A stretch of DNA of 64,000 nucleotides from Enoplolaimus lenunculus (GCA_030248215.1 JASANG010001107.1:124001-188000), one strand, 5' to 3'. Shown: positions 13,173-24,469, counted from the first letter of the stretch. Translations and numbers: made by a program. Notes: generated by a model from the letters alone, not told the origin.

Positions 13173-13336
13173 GGTTACTTTTAGGGCAGTCTCGTTTTCA
13201 TGTACGACTGCAATAAAGTATCCGATAATAGACTTTTGTACTTAGCTTAGGCTTAGGATTAGTATTGAAATTTATTTTTACGCTTAAACTTTGGAATATG
13301 CTTAAACTTGAGTTACAGCCCTAAAAATAACATTGG
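13173..13336. repeat. TTAGGC-bearing inverted-repeat element, copy 3
   Basis: The ends are GTTACTTTTAGGGCAG and CAGCCCTAAAAATAACATTG, which are inverted to each other and match the outer ends of copy 2. The interior has GCTTAGGCTTAGG and related decayed hexamers. It is immediately followed by a CCGGAA-type element, so two non-autonomous families abut here. Confidence 0.6.
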
Positions 13337-13680
13337 CCGTAATCAAAACAACGGAAACAGAAAACGGATACTGACGTATAAAAGTTGCAAAGATTCTCCA
13401 TATCTTTGCTAGTATAAAACTGAGGCATGCGAGTAGCCACCGGGCTTTCTAAAATTTTGAATAAAAAAATAGCGTATGCACGTAAAAATTTTATTGGATC
13501 AAACAATTACAATGTGTCTATAATGACAAATTGACTAATTTATAGATGATTTACAACTATCGATTTTTACCGGATACGAATATTCGATTGCACCCGTGTT
13601 TTATACGCAAGACCCGTGAGTTGACAAAATAATAATTTTGGCATATAAAATCTAATGAAATAGGAGCTATTGAACTTTAA

Positions 13681-13800
13681 CGTACGCGACTGATAAAACA
13701 TATTTAGGGTGGTGCTATAACATACGCGACTGATAAATCATATTTAGGGTGGTGCTATAACATACGCGACTAATAAAACATATTTAGGGTGGTGCTATAC
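13681..13800 (+). repeat. Three tandem copies of a 40-bp unit
   Basis: Three head-to-tail 40-bp units, each beginning YRTACGCGACTRATAAAWCA and ending TTTAGGGTGGTGCTATA. They differ at only a few positions. The last part of each unit, GGGTGGTGCTATA, equals the terminal repeat of the inverted-repeat element that begins in the third unit. The array therefore looks like a multiplied element edge plus flank. Confidence 0.85.
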
Positions 13801-13955
13801 TTGTCGTGCGGTGCCGTTCGTCACCGTACAGTATAATGTGCGAGTTGCCGTACGGCGACGGCTGAAACATCGCATACGACGATGCGCGATTAAGCATAGT
13901 GACGAATAGCACGAATGACAATAGAATCATTAAAAAGTATAGCACCACTCTTATA
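13768..13955. mobile_element. Short inverted-repeat (MITE-like) element
   Basis: The left end GGGTGGTGCTATACTTGTCG pairs with the right end AAAAAGTATAGCACCACTC. Internal sequence is also self-complementary (around CGTACGGCGACGG and ATACGACGATGCG). The ends are flanked by TTA on both sides, which may be a target-site duplication. No coding potential. The transposase superfamily is not assignable from this alone. Confidence 0.55.
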
Positions 13956-14039
13956 CTCCACAATGATGATCAATAAAAAATAAGGCAGTTGGTTTTTGTC
14001 CAGTATGGAGATCTGCCCATTGTGAGGCAGGCGGACATG

Positions 14040-14335
14040 GGAGTGAATAGAAGCTTATGTTCAGGCTTATGTTTAGGGATTAGGCTTATATTTAGGGTTA
14101 TACTTTATGTTTAGAGTTCTGCTTATGTTTAGGCTTAGGCCTACACTGAGTAGACATGGTCTTATAGTTTACATGTAATAGTTGTTGCAGTGCGTGCACG
14201 AGAGCATCGGGTTATATTTAGGGTTATGCTTATGTTTAGAGTTAGGCTTATGTTTAGGCTTAGGCCTACACTGAGTAGACATGGTCTAATAGTTTGCATG
14301 TAATAGTTGTAGCAGTGTGTGCACGAGAACATCGC
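14040..14335. repeat. Tandemly duplicated TTAGG/TATGTTTAGG-rich repeat
   Basis: Two near-identical segments of about 120 bp (from about 14123 and about 14246) share GGCCTACACTGAGTAGACAT, then TAATAGTTGTWGCAGTG and GTGCACGAGARCATCG. Between and before them are many degenerate TTAGG-like units. The 108-codon minus-strand frame (14162-14488) is repetitive because of this and is not taken as a gene. Confidence 0.65.
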
Positions 14336-15310
14336 TATCTTGCTGTGCATGTTAATAAAGAACGAGTGTACGCACAAGTGTGGAACGAGTGCGATAGCGC
14401 GAGTTCTGCGCAACGTTTGCTGCGCGAGTTCTTGAGTCACGTGCAAAGCACTAGAGCGATGCCGGAGCGCCCCGTACGCTTGAAGCAAGCTCTAGCAGCG
14501 CAGGTTTATATATCGGAATTACAATAAGCCGTGCTGTGCTACATCTGATTTGTACCACGGTCCCAGAACAAACAATCTTTGGTTTCGTTAATAAACTGAC
14601 TAACTAGCACGGGCCCGTAGCTGAGAGGGGAAGGGTTTACTCAGACCTACCAAAAAACTTCGTCAACCTAGAACAATTTTAGACCGCTTGCAATACCAGA
14701 GAACTTTCGACACGCCACTTCTAAAATGGTTTTATAAGTACCACTCTCTTGCATACCGAGACTGCGGACCAAGTGAAGTTTTCCGCCCTTCAACTAAGAG
14801 GAAAACTTTCCTTGTTACATTAAGGAGGAATATCAATCGAGACTACTCTAGAAAATTTAGTAGTTTCTTTGTAGCTTTTTCATAGAATCATCAGAGGGCT
14901 AAAAATTTGAGTTTTAACCGTTAGGGAAAACTTTACTGGATGTCTTAGGGGGATTTTACTTGATCCGAGCTGGTTACAGACCTGAACTAGCATTAAAAAA
15001 CTGTGGAGCCTGAAAAAACCTGCACACGGTGTGTCAAAATTTTATAAACTATAAACCTAACGTGGTTTATATTTTAATGTTATGTTTAATTTGTTTGTTG
15101 TTGTTGTCATTCGTATACAGCCATGCTGTACGGTATACGCATACTACCGTTCGAATCATTCGAGGTGCAGTTAAGGTGTACGTTAACCGTGTCTCAAGTG
15201 TCCCGAACAGTTATGCACTAAAGATACGGTGGTTAAAACAGGGCTCTTAACTATACAAGCCGTGGTACAAGATCCAACATTATATAAACCAAACACCTGA
15301 CATTTGCATG

Positions 15311-18097
15311 TCAAACACAATAACAGTATTTCCTGAGTAAAGCGGAATGTACGCAGATCGATTGATTGCCATACTTGTTTATTCGGTCCACATCACCAAT
15401 GACCGCGGTTCTGGCATTAGGATCCGAGTCTTGTAAACTAGAAGATGTTGTCGTATAGCGTACCGTTCCTTCTAGTACACCGTCACTTGGCGAAACAACA
15501 ATGGTCACCCGAAATTTTACAGATATGGCTGGCGACAAAGAACCGCTTACGTTAGTGAAATACGAAAATATTGACGCTAGCATTCGCGACAAAAACGCAC
15601 CAGCGTGTTCGTACCATTTCCGTTGTGGACTAGCGGCAACCGAACGGCTAGGCAGTACAATTTGAGCATATTTGACAGATTTTAGCGTGAGATGAGCACA
15701 TTTTGTGGCTTCTGACTGTAATAGTATGTTTGTATGTGCGACAATGACGTTAGCTGCGGTTTGAACCAGACTGTCTGAGATTGGTACATCGACTGCGCGC
15801 TCGCAAATACAAAATTCTTCTGGAATCCCAGCATCCGAACAAGTCCTGTTAGACGGAATGGGACGAAACAGGCTAATGCCAAGTCGTTTGCCATCAGAAG
15901 GTTGCCGAAGTGCTGTAGAAAAGCGTGACTCAATCCTAGAGGAACGCCAGTTCTCGCCCAAAGTCAGCACATCGGCCAGCGTGGCGTAAACATCAAACGG
16001 CGACGTAAGACGGTGCGCTGCGTTTTCGGCCAAATTCTGCAAGGCAATGGGATGGCTTTTGGCCCATTCTTTTGGAGGTATAACGGCCAAAAATGGCATG
16101 CGTTCTTCTAGACGTCCAATCACCGATTCACGAATCGCGTCAAAACGATGTCCATGATCTGACATCACAAACAATAGTGTGTGGTTCAAATATGGCGCTA
16201 AAACATCACCGAAAAAACTAGCTATGTCATCGTCGCCAACGCGTACTGAATTTATGAAATCGTGTGATAGCTCAGTAAACCATGCAAGACCAAATTTTGG
16301 AACACGGACAACGCGTCGAATGCTGTTTGCTGTCGGAACTGATTCGCCATCAGTTGTTGAGAATAAATTCAATTTTCGGTTTGAGCCAAACTCAGCTGAA
16401 ATACTACTGTACCGAGTCCAAAACCTCCTCAAATAATCAAGTTGTAGCAAGTGTTTTCGACGGTTTCCGTAACATAAATGAGTTGACCGGCGATGCAAAA
16501 ACGATCCCCACAGCGCGAGCCAGTACGGTCGAAAATAATGTGTCGTTGGACGCCACTGAAATCCTTGCGATAAGTAATTGAACAAATTATAATGCGGATA
16601 GTCTTCGGCATAGAATGTTGCATACCCGGCGTCGGAGAAATTTTTCCATATCAGCGGCCACGAATCAAAAAACGAACGGGACATATCGTCAGGAAAAGTC
16701 GACGGAAATCCAGCAATCGCTTGTCGAACACCGAGTAAAAACGCGGCTGCGTTTGGAAACGAATTGTCACCAACTTTCGAGTAACCGTTAAATACGATTG
16801 CGTGGAGTTGATCATTGAGCACTTTGAGAGTTTTCGGAAGAGTTCGTTCAAAGTTCAGACGAGACATTGAATCGATCACGAACAATAGGACGTCTGGTCG
16901 TTGTGACAACTGATGGGAAGGTATGTTATTAAGCATATCATTCTTTGCGAAACGTTTGACATGAGATTCAAGATACCCTGTTGACGATTTTGCATTGACA
17001 TCGGCGGACGAATAAATTTTGCGATGTGGATGCAAGTGTCGTGAAAATATTTCTACGAGCCGAGTGAAATTAACGGCAACATTTGCGTGAAGATTGTAAT
17101 AGAACGGAAGCGGGATTAAACTGTCACGCCAGCGGCATTCAACCGCAATAAAATCTGAGCGACACTTTAGGCGAACACTCACAAGAGTAGTTGAGCTCTG
17201 CTTGTGCCCATGATTTGAGTCGTTTTTCAAATTTTCCGGCATTGGCACAGCTATTTTGGGCCCGTACTTAATATCGATGTCATTTTTACCGTTTATCCTG
17301 TCAAAGCATTGATACACGCATTCAAGTTGACTAGATATTGACGAATATTGTCTGCTGCTAACTAGCAACGATTGATCATCTAAAAGTGCACTAATGTTCA
17401 CTATTAATTGCCCTGTATCGGTTAAATATGTTAATTCCGGTTGTAGCCGTTTGCAGATTAGCGGTTTCGGTTCGAAAATATATTGTCTAATCGAAGGATC
17501 CCACGGATCTGGACGAGGTATGTTACACGAAAGTGATGAATTATCATCAGCGTTTCCCTCAGTTGTAGCATCTTTGTTTGATCGCACTATGCTTTGAACC
17601 GTAGGAAATGCTGTACCGGTTGAAGTTTGTGCAGAAATCGAACGTTGAGGTGAGTGAATAAATAAATTATTAGAACTTTTCGAATAAACATCGTTCGAGA
17701 ATACAATACGAACGGTTCGTTCTGATGTCGAGCATAGCTTTGACCACCAAATAGCAATAATAAAAAATATAATTATCAAAATTATACATTGTCGTTTACG
17801 CAACAACAAAAATGGACATTTATACAGCCGCCGGCACGACGAATTGTACTCGAACGATGAAAAAGAAAGCGAATGAAAACGCGATGTATCAGCTACAGAT
17901 ACGGAGGCATTGTATTTTTTCGGCGAACCGTAATTTTTGGAACTTAGAATATGCCCATTTTGTATGACTGCGTTATTGTGGTTTTCAGTATTCCATCCGT
18001 TCACACTGTTCTGGTTATGTGCTGTCCTCGCATTGCAATGCGTATTAAACACCGGTGAATATTTATTATTAGTGGCAGTATCAGATCTGTGTGTCAT
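15311..18097 (-). CDS. DUF229-family type II membrane protein (alkaline-phosphatase/sulfatase-like fold), 928 aa
   Basis: A single open exon whose first ATG lies 60 bases after an in-frame TAA. A Ser/Asn-rich cytoplasmic head of about 100 residues precedes one hydrophobic span (about 103-118), making a type II topology likely, with the catalytic-type domain in the lumen or outside. Family landmarks follow in order: PDVLLFVIDSMSRLNFERTL (401-420), YSKVGDNSFPNAAAFLLG (439-456), GYATFYAEDYPHYNLFNY (491-508), LLFVMSDHGHRF (641-652) and RMPFLAVIPP (666-675). The aspartates of VIDSMSR and the Asp-His of SDHGHR correspond to metal-binding positions of the alkaline-phosphatase superfamily. Members occur widely in nematodes and arthropods. 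Their substrates are unknown, so no reaction is assigned. The gene converges with the SLC22 gene. An intronless gene among intron-rich neighbours could reflect intron loss or retroposition. No tail or direct repeats support retroposition. Confidence 0.92.
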   Translation of the reverse strand: MTHRSDTATNNKYSPVFNTHCNARTAHNQNSVNGWNTENHNNAVIQNGHILSSKNYGSPKKYNASVSVADTSRFHSLSFSSFEYNSSCRRLYKCPFLLLRKRQCIILIIIFFIIAIWWSKLCSTSERTVRIVFSNDVYSKSSNNLFIHSPQRSISAQTSTGTAFPTVQSIVRSNKDATTEGNADDNSSLSCNIPRPDPWDPSIRQYIFEPKPLICKRLQPELTYLTDTGQLIVNISALLDDQSLLVSSRQYSSISSQLECVYQCFDRINGKNDIDIKYGPKIAVPMPENLKNDSNHGHKQSSTTLVSVRLKCRSDFIAVECRWRDSLIPLPFYYNLHANVAVNFTRLVEIFSRHLHPHRKIYSSADVNAKSSTGYLESHVKRFAKNDMLNNIPSHQLSQRPDVLLFVIDSMSRLNFERTLPKTLKVLNDQLHAIVFNGYSKVGDNSFPNAAAFLLGVRQAIAGFPSTFPDDMSRSFFDSWPLIWKNFSDAGYATFYAEDYPHYNLFNYLSQGFQWRPTTHYFRPYWLALWGSFLHRRSTHLCYGNRRKHLLQLDYLRRFWTRYSSISAEFGSNRKLNLFSTTDGESVPTANSIRRVVRVPKFGLAWFTELSHDFINSVRVGDDDIASFFGDVLAPYLNHTLLFVMSDHGHRFDAIRESVIGRLEERMPFLAVIPPKEWAKSHPIALQNLAENAAHRLTSPFDVYATLADVLTLGENWRSSRIESRFSTALRQPSDGKRLGISLFRPIPSNRTCSDAGIPEEFCICERAVDVPISDSLVQTAANVIVAHTNILLQSEATKCAHLTLKSVKYAQIVLPSRSVAASPQRKWYEHAGAFLSRMLASIFSYFTNVSGSLSPAISVKFRVTIVVSPSDGVLEGTVRYTTTSSSLQDSDPNARTAVIGDVDRINKYGNQSICVHSALLRKYCYCV

Positions 18098-18267
18098 TTG
18101 AACGCTCGGATATGGATTTAGAACATAGGCTTGAAAAATTAATAAGCATTTAGATTATATTAAAGAGTGTTTGCGGCAAATGTATGATTAATATGAAAAC
18201 TAAAATAAATATAGCTCATAAGACGAATTTCTTTTTCGACGGACTATATTTTGTCGCGTGATAAGCA

Positions 18268-18690
18268 GTGTGCAACCGGAATTCCGGTTCCGGTACGGAA
18301 ATCCGGCATTTTCCCAATCCGGTTCCGGTAATAAATCCGGAATCTTTTCACCGGAATTTTCCGGAATTTTCGGTATTTAAAATTTTTCTCATTCGTATAT
18401 TTAACAAAACTTGGCATAGGTATTATTCGAATTTACTCATTCTACAATTGTCTGAACGTGACTGGAAAATTTTAATTAGTGCTATACTACATAATTTATC
18501 AATCATTGGTTTCCATATACTACATTTGTTCCAGGATTTTGGCACGTGTATTTACGCAATTAAAAGCGATTAAATTGCGTTAAAAATAAATGTTTCGACA
18601 CAAGTATTTTTTGATTTCCGGTTCCGGCTTCGGTTCCGGTATTTATTAGCTTTCCGGTTCTGGTGTGTTATAAATCCGGTTGCGCCCTGG
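18268..18690. repeat. CCGGAA-type inverted-repeat element
   Basis: Begins GTGTGCAACCGGAATTCCGG and ends TCCGGTTGCGCCCTGGTG, so the ends are inverted repeats of about 14 bp. The outer 80-100 bp on each side are made of degenerate CCGGTTCCGG/ATCCGGAAT units, while the middle is ordinary AT-rich DNA. It is among the better preserved copies of the family. Confidence 0.75.
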
Positions 18691-19265
18691 TGACAACATA
18701 AGCTTCACAAATTTACGTAATGCTAAATATGCGGAAAGCAACTTACAGAGCGAAAAAAATACGTGATGGTTTTCTGCTATCCAGTGACGCATCTCCCATC
18801 TATTTAAATGCCGAATTTTTAGATCTTCCCTAAATTGCTTAGCTAAACAGCCAGCTACACAATTTCTTGCTTCATGAATGCATATTAATATATGTGCAAT
18901 TGGCACAATTTAAAACTCCAGTAACATGGCAATATCTTATGGATTATAGTGGTATTCCCACTGTCCTTCTACTGGACAAATTTCCTCAGTAAACTCTATA
19001 TGAAGTCCTACGAGCGTTAAATTACACCCGTAGTTTCAACCTGACAATTTTTGCTCAAAAATTTATAACAGTGAAAAAATCTGTTGACAAAAGTAAGCGA
19101 GAAGTTAGACGTAAACTTCACTCCAACGAGATTTTATTGTTTGTGCAAAAAGCCAAAAACTGTCCAGAGTTTGCCAGTAATAAAATTTGCATTTGCAAAC
19201 GCAGTTCTTTTATTTTAAAGTTTTTAGACACGCAGCAAACGAAAGAAGATTGTTATTTAGTATTG

Positions 19266-19750
19266 CGACAATTCGTCATCAGACAACTCGTCGACTGACA
19301 ACTCTTCGACCTGACGACTCGTCGACCAAACAACTCGTCGACGCGACAGCTCGTCGACCCCGACAACTTATCGCCCGGCAACTCGCAGACCCTGACAACT
19401 TGTCGACCCCCACAACTTGTTGGCCATACAACTCGTCGGCCAGAAGAGCTAGCTGTATCTACTGGTAGGCGACAAGTTGACGGGTCGACGAGTTGCCGGG
19501 TCAAAGAGTAGTATATGCGACAAGTTGTGTAGGTCGACGAGCTGTCAGGGTCGACAAGTTGTCGGTGTCAGCAAGTTGTCGGTGTCGACAAGTTGTCAAG
19601 GTCGACGAGTTGTAGGGTCGACAAGTTGTCGGGTCGACGAGTTGCCGGGTCGACAAATTGGCGAGTCGACGAGTTGTTGGGGCGCAGAGTTGTGGTCCAC
19701 GACGTGTCAGGTGACGAGGTCGACAACCAGTCGGCCGACGAATTGTCGTA
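19266..19750. repeat. GC-rich 16-bp minisatellite arranged as a large inverted repeat
   Basis: About 480 bp of degenerate 16-17-bp units. The left part (about 19266-19435) reads as GACAACTCGTCGACC-type units. The right part (about 19465-19745) reads as the reverse complement, GGTCGACGAGTTGTCG. Many units contain GTCGAC. The whole can therefore fold into a long stem with a spacer of about 30 bp. Base composition is far from the AT-rich flanks. The open frames across it encode low-complexity peptide (RRVVGSTSC-like), an artefact of the unit. Confidence 0.85.
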
Positions 19751-22700
19751 GAATCATTTTAATTTATACTATGCTGAGGAATTTTGTTTTGAAGACTAAT
19801 TTAATTTTTAAAATAATAAAAAATAAGATTTATGGCATCGTTTTACGCATTTTCGTCACTGTCTACAATAAACAGTGTTTACCAACCGACAAATCTGTAC
19901 GCAATTGGTAAACAAAACTTAACCCAGCCAGCAAATATTTACAATTTTACCTGTTAAAATTATGGCTGGCAACCGCCTGCACAGCCATCACCGAACATTT
20001 AATGCCAGTAAGTAAAATAAACAAATATATTTAGTAATTAAATACTTAAAAAACAAACGCACACGCAGAGCAGGAAGAATGTTGGCATTAATTTTTTTGT
20101 GTCTCGTAGTTAAAACTGCCGAAGCCACAAAATTTTAAAAGAAAATTTTTAACCATAACAATGGTTTATGTAATCTTGAACCAGACAATGGCAAGCTTCG
20201 ATTTTTCAAATTTGGCACATTTTTTGCCATTCCGTGGCTACTGTAAACTGGGCGCGGCACCGCTCCGAATAAATAAACTCTGAGCCTTTTAGATTAAAAA
20301 TGGCTTTCTTATAAACTGTAAACGCTGTACGGGTGCTAAAAACATTTTCATGAGCGAAGCGAGCGAGACGCATATTTTTGCATTCAAAGTATAGAGTAAA
20401 CTCTTAAGCTTTGGTTCTAGTGTGGGTTTTTAAGCTGAATTTGTCCTTCAGTCCGGCCCATCTCAGGGCAACCTCCTGACCGAGGATCTATCCCAAACCA
20501 CGGCTCTGGTCATGATTGGTGCTACTTGTGAGCCGAGTTTGATATTTGAAGTTGTTTTTGTTATATGCTATAACTGTCGATAAGTGCTACACACGCTTTA
20601 GAATACAGTACACGACTGAATTATTTAAGCAATTGCTCTGTAAGGAGCCACAACGCAACCATTGCAGCATTATAATGTCTTCCGCTATAAGTAGGCCATC
20701 ATATATTATTTACAGGTGTCTGGAAAGTAGTCTTATCAAACATCTCAAGCATAAACTCCCTTGGCAAAGCATAAAATTCAGTGAGCTTTTGAGTCAAAGA
20801 CGCTAAAATTGCATCAGTACCAATTATATACGCAAGAATGAAGCGATCAGGTGGCCAGGGAAGAACTGCAACCTCCTATCACTGTTTTTGCTATAGGTAC
20901 TAGTCACTGACTGTTGTATAATCGATATTAACGGTCTGTTAAATTGTCAACTTTTATAAATGAATAATTTTTGACTACGCCACCGTGTAATTAGTAAAAC
21001 GTTCTGGAATAAATTCTCATATTTTGCTCAAAAGAAGCCATTTCACATGAAATGTTTATTAAAAATCAGTTTCTGTGGCTGTATATATCATAACACGGAA
21101 ACAAACAAAACAACATGCGCTGTTTAGTAAAAATATTAGTCTAATTATTACTAAAAGATAAAATAAACGTAACCTAAGACCGTGGTAACATTAGTTGAGA
21201 ATACAACCGTGTCACCCTGTAACCTGGTACGGTATCAAACTTGTGTTTATGAATCGATGACCACTTTCAAAATGCTTAACTTCAGTGCAGATCAACTGTT
21301 GTACTGTTTCCCCCAACATGAAAGGTTAAGAATTTAGGTGACAAGGCTTGTCTAAGTCTCTGTTTTAATCTGAAATGTGTACAAAACGTATTAGAACCCC
21401 ACAAGGAGATTAAGTTCACTTCGTAGACAATAGCTTGAGCGACACAGGACACAGTCAGTGCCAGGTTTACGCTGACGGAAACAGGTATATATTTAACCCT
21501 GTTGCCATGGAGTGATTTTTAAACCGGTGCCAGGAGTTGCATGTCGCGTGTTTACTAAAGCTGACGCCTGGCTCAGCAAATTTCAATAGAAGAAGCCAAT
21601 GACAATAAACAAGATACGTTCGAGCAATTTTATTTATAACAAAAACTGAGTGCTTTCAATTGGCGACGCTAGAAGTATAAAAGAATTATTTAGCTATACG
21701 CTAAGCAACTTGTCTCAGCTAAGATATCTATATTATTAATGCTGGAACGCCTCACATACCTATTTCGGACAAGTTTCCAGCATTACTTCGATTACAATAT
21801 TCTCTTAGAATGGAAACGGCATTGTTCTTGAAATGAAAATTTGCATGCAGATTGTTGTGCATTCGCTAACTTTTGCGCATTGCGCAAGCAAAACCGGATG
21901 ACTAGTATTTAATCTATATAGTATTAAATCTGGAACACCCCACATACGGATTTTGGTCAACGTTCCAACCAATTTTATGCAAACTAATTGTAAATTAGTA
22001 TAGTTTGTTAACACTTAGCATAGTTGCACGGAGAAAATTGTTCAGATTTTGTTTATATACTGTTCTATAAGGCTATGCTTCTATTAGTTTACGCTTATTG
22101 CTTATATTTTGTTAAGATATATGCATGTTGTTTCAATGGGTTTCAAGTAGTAACGCGAACCTAAATATAGCAAGCAGGGTTGCAAATGTTGTAACCAGCT
22201 TAACTAGTATGAAAGAATTTATTAAAACCACAATGCAACTCACGTGTCGATCACGGTTAACGGTTCAAGTAAACACACTTGTACGACTATCCTGTCAGCA
22301 TCAACTTAAATATATACTATAGTGTTGGTACTAGGAATTTGAAGCGGCTTGGGCCGTTGCCGAAAAGCGGCTAAAATGTTTGGCCTTTGATCACAACATT
22401 GGCAGATTGCTATTGATGTTTCAGCAAGGCAGCATCATTACCAAGCAGAAATAAATTCGGATTCGGACGCAGCTTCCCTGGAACCCTTCGCGGCACGCCT
22501 CTGTCGAAGCATAACGAAATTTTCATCAGGGCGCGTGCTATTGTCAACGCGAAAAAATATCTACTTTTACTAATAGCAACTAAATTTTTCAACAGTCACA
22601 AAAATAAATCTTCAGCTACAAAATAGCGTATACAACCGCGTTCTTTATATAAATACAGTAAAAAAAATGCACGTTCAATTGACACATTTTGACTATCAAA

Positions 22701-22875
22701 ATTTTTACAGATAATAAACATTAGCCAGAAAAAACATCTCATGGTGTTAAACTTTGCTTAGCTAAGATATACTATGCTGTTGTGAAATTTATCTCATATT
22801 CGGTTCGTTTCACAACTCTTAAAACTGCAATAATCGCCGCCTTAGAGCGTCACAGACTTCGACCTATGTACTGAT

Positions 22876-23035
22876 CAGGGCCGGACCGTTTTTCCTCTTG
22901 ATCACTATGGATGAAGTACGTTTAAGCTTAAGTTGCTTAAGATTAGGTTTTGGCTTAGGTATAGGCTTATCTTTAGGCTTAGGCTAACGCTGACTGCTTA
23001 GAAATATGCAATTATACTGCTGTTATGGTCTGGTT
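22876..23035. repeat. TTAGGC-bearing element, divergent subfamily A
   Basis: Starts CAGGGCCGGACCGTTTTTCC and ends in ACTGCTGTTATGGTCTGG, with GCTTAAG, GGCTTAGG and related hexamers between. The copy at 27467-27641 starts CAGGGCCGGATCGTTTTCCT and ends TACTGTTCTGGCGCTGTTCT. The two therefore form a subfamily whose ends differ from copies 1-3. Confidence 0.55.
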
Positions 23036-23465
23036 CACACATTAGCCCGAACGGTCAAGCGTCATTTCAGAATCAAAATAGAATATTTCTTGATTTACTA
23101 AGTCCCCTCATTCAACCAGGACTTGAATGTGCTAGAAAAAATTCTGTAGGGCGAAAGGAGCATTTTCCCAATATTGAAATTCGTTTAGTACTGCTGAACG
23201 AAGTTTGGGCCAAACAAGCTAATATATCCGTAGGGTAGGTGGTGCCCTTCATCGCCCCTTTTCTGGTTGTTAAGGCTGTGATTTTTACTTTTAAAATATT
23301 TCACAAGCCACGGATCCAACATGACACAGTATTGGGGATGTGAGGTTGACAGAACTTCCCTCCGCCGAGGAAACGCTTCCGGAAAAGGTAATTTCAGTGA
23401 GAACGAAGAACTGTTAGGCCGAAATGTCTGAACGAAGCGCAAAATATTTTACTGATGTTTTATCT

Positions 23466-23735
23466 TTAACCCATTCTCAAACTGAGTTGCCTGTAGGCAA
23501 CTCAGCGCAGTGTATATACGTTAAATAGTATATATCGCACCGTGTTTAACAATTGCAACACATATACATAGTACTGAATCACCACAAGACGTGAGAGCCT
23601 CTCGGGCTCGAGCGTCAAGCTCTCATAGCTGAGTGGTGATGGTATACGCCTCCCACTCCAGTCCCTGGAGTTCGAATCCTAGCATAAAAGTAGGTCTCAG
23701 GGGAAATAGAAAATATTCATGTGAGAAAGGGTTAA
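23466..23735 (+). repeat. 270-bp tRNA-like element with terminal inverted repeats, copy 2
   Basis: Begins TTAACCCATTCTCA and ends ATGTGAGAAAGGGTTAA, an inverted pair. The small hairpin GTTGCCTGTAGGCAAC lies near 23483-23498. The tRNA-like part runs about 23619-23691, with an A-box-like TAGCTGAGTGGT (23626-23637) and a B-box-like GGAGTTCGAATCC (23667-23679). It is highly similar over its whole length to the reverse complement of 6590-6859 and has the same length, so both copies appear full-length. Confidence 0.72.
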
Positions 23736-24469
23736 AGTTGCTAAACGAAACAAACACATTTGATATCGTTAAAAAGCTTTTACATGAGAAGATCACCGTT
23801 TCGAGGGAATAAATATTTTTTGCTAGGAAGCGTAGCGAGCGAGAAGTTTTTACACCTATACAGCAGCGGATGATTTAAAATCCCGTACAAAGGTAAAACG
23901 GTGAAACAAAGAAAACTCGCCAGCGAAGTGAACGAAAGTCCACCGGGCTCGTAGCCAAGGGGGCCAGGGTGGCTCAGCCCCCCCGGGGAAAAATTTTGGC
24001 CCCGCTACAAAGTTTTCAACCTTCCTCGTACGTCACCGAAAATCCTTGTTTGTTCCTCCTGAAAATCTTTTAGTTCCCCCCATTATGGTGAGCTGGCTAC
24101 GGGTCTGAAGTCCACACACAGATTTAGCGTATTGGGCGATGCAATTTTTTAGTTTTGTATTGCTCTACTTATATCCGCTCGTGTATATAACTTTGATTTA
24201 AACAATTTGATGTGTATAGTCAGTAGTGTGAAAGGCTTTAACTGTAAATAAAAACTTTATATTTAAACAACAAAGTTAAAACAGACTAAAAATTGAACAA
24301 CTTACTGCATTGATAGATAAACAAATCTGTCCATCTCTGTATTACAGCTCCGTGTTGTGTATATAGAGTATTTACTGAAAAGTAGTATGTAAAATTTTTG
24401 TAGCGAGTATATAATTATAAACCCCCTGTCCAATGTTAATACTTTAAGGGACGTAACAGTAGATTGTGT

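Larger units (their letters stand above)
10700..15300. other. Intergenic region between convergent SLC22 and DUF229 genes
   Basis: No supported gene. A possible polyadenylation hexamer ATTAAA lies at 10724-10729, about 100 bases after the SLC22 stop. The rest holds a CCGGAA-type fragment (10860-10985), the TTAGGC-type element (13173-13336), a CCGGAA-type copy (about 13340-13620), a 3 x 40-bp tandem repeat (13681-13800), a short inverted-repeat element (about 13768-13955) and a duplicated degenerate repeat (14040-14335). The unexplained GC-rich patch 14340-14530 keeps a 77-codon frame. Confidence 0.55.

Noticed and set aside
19266-19750. Short spaced repeats suggestive of a CRISPR array
   Set aside because: Units are degenerate, have no unique spacers, invert in the middle, and the DNA is eukaryotic.
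19253-19911. Frames of 83-144 codons with RRVVGSTSC-like repeats
   Set aside because: They are translations of the 16-bp minisatellite. The AT-rich tail of the longest frame has no protein-like character.
23619-23691. Functional tRNA gene
   Set aside because: A and B boxes are present, but the anticodon and T stems do not pair properly and the sequence is part of a repeated 270-bp element.
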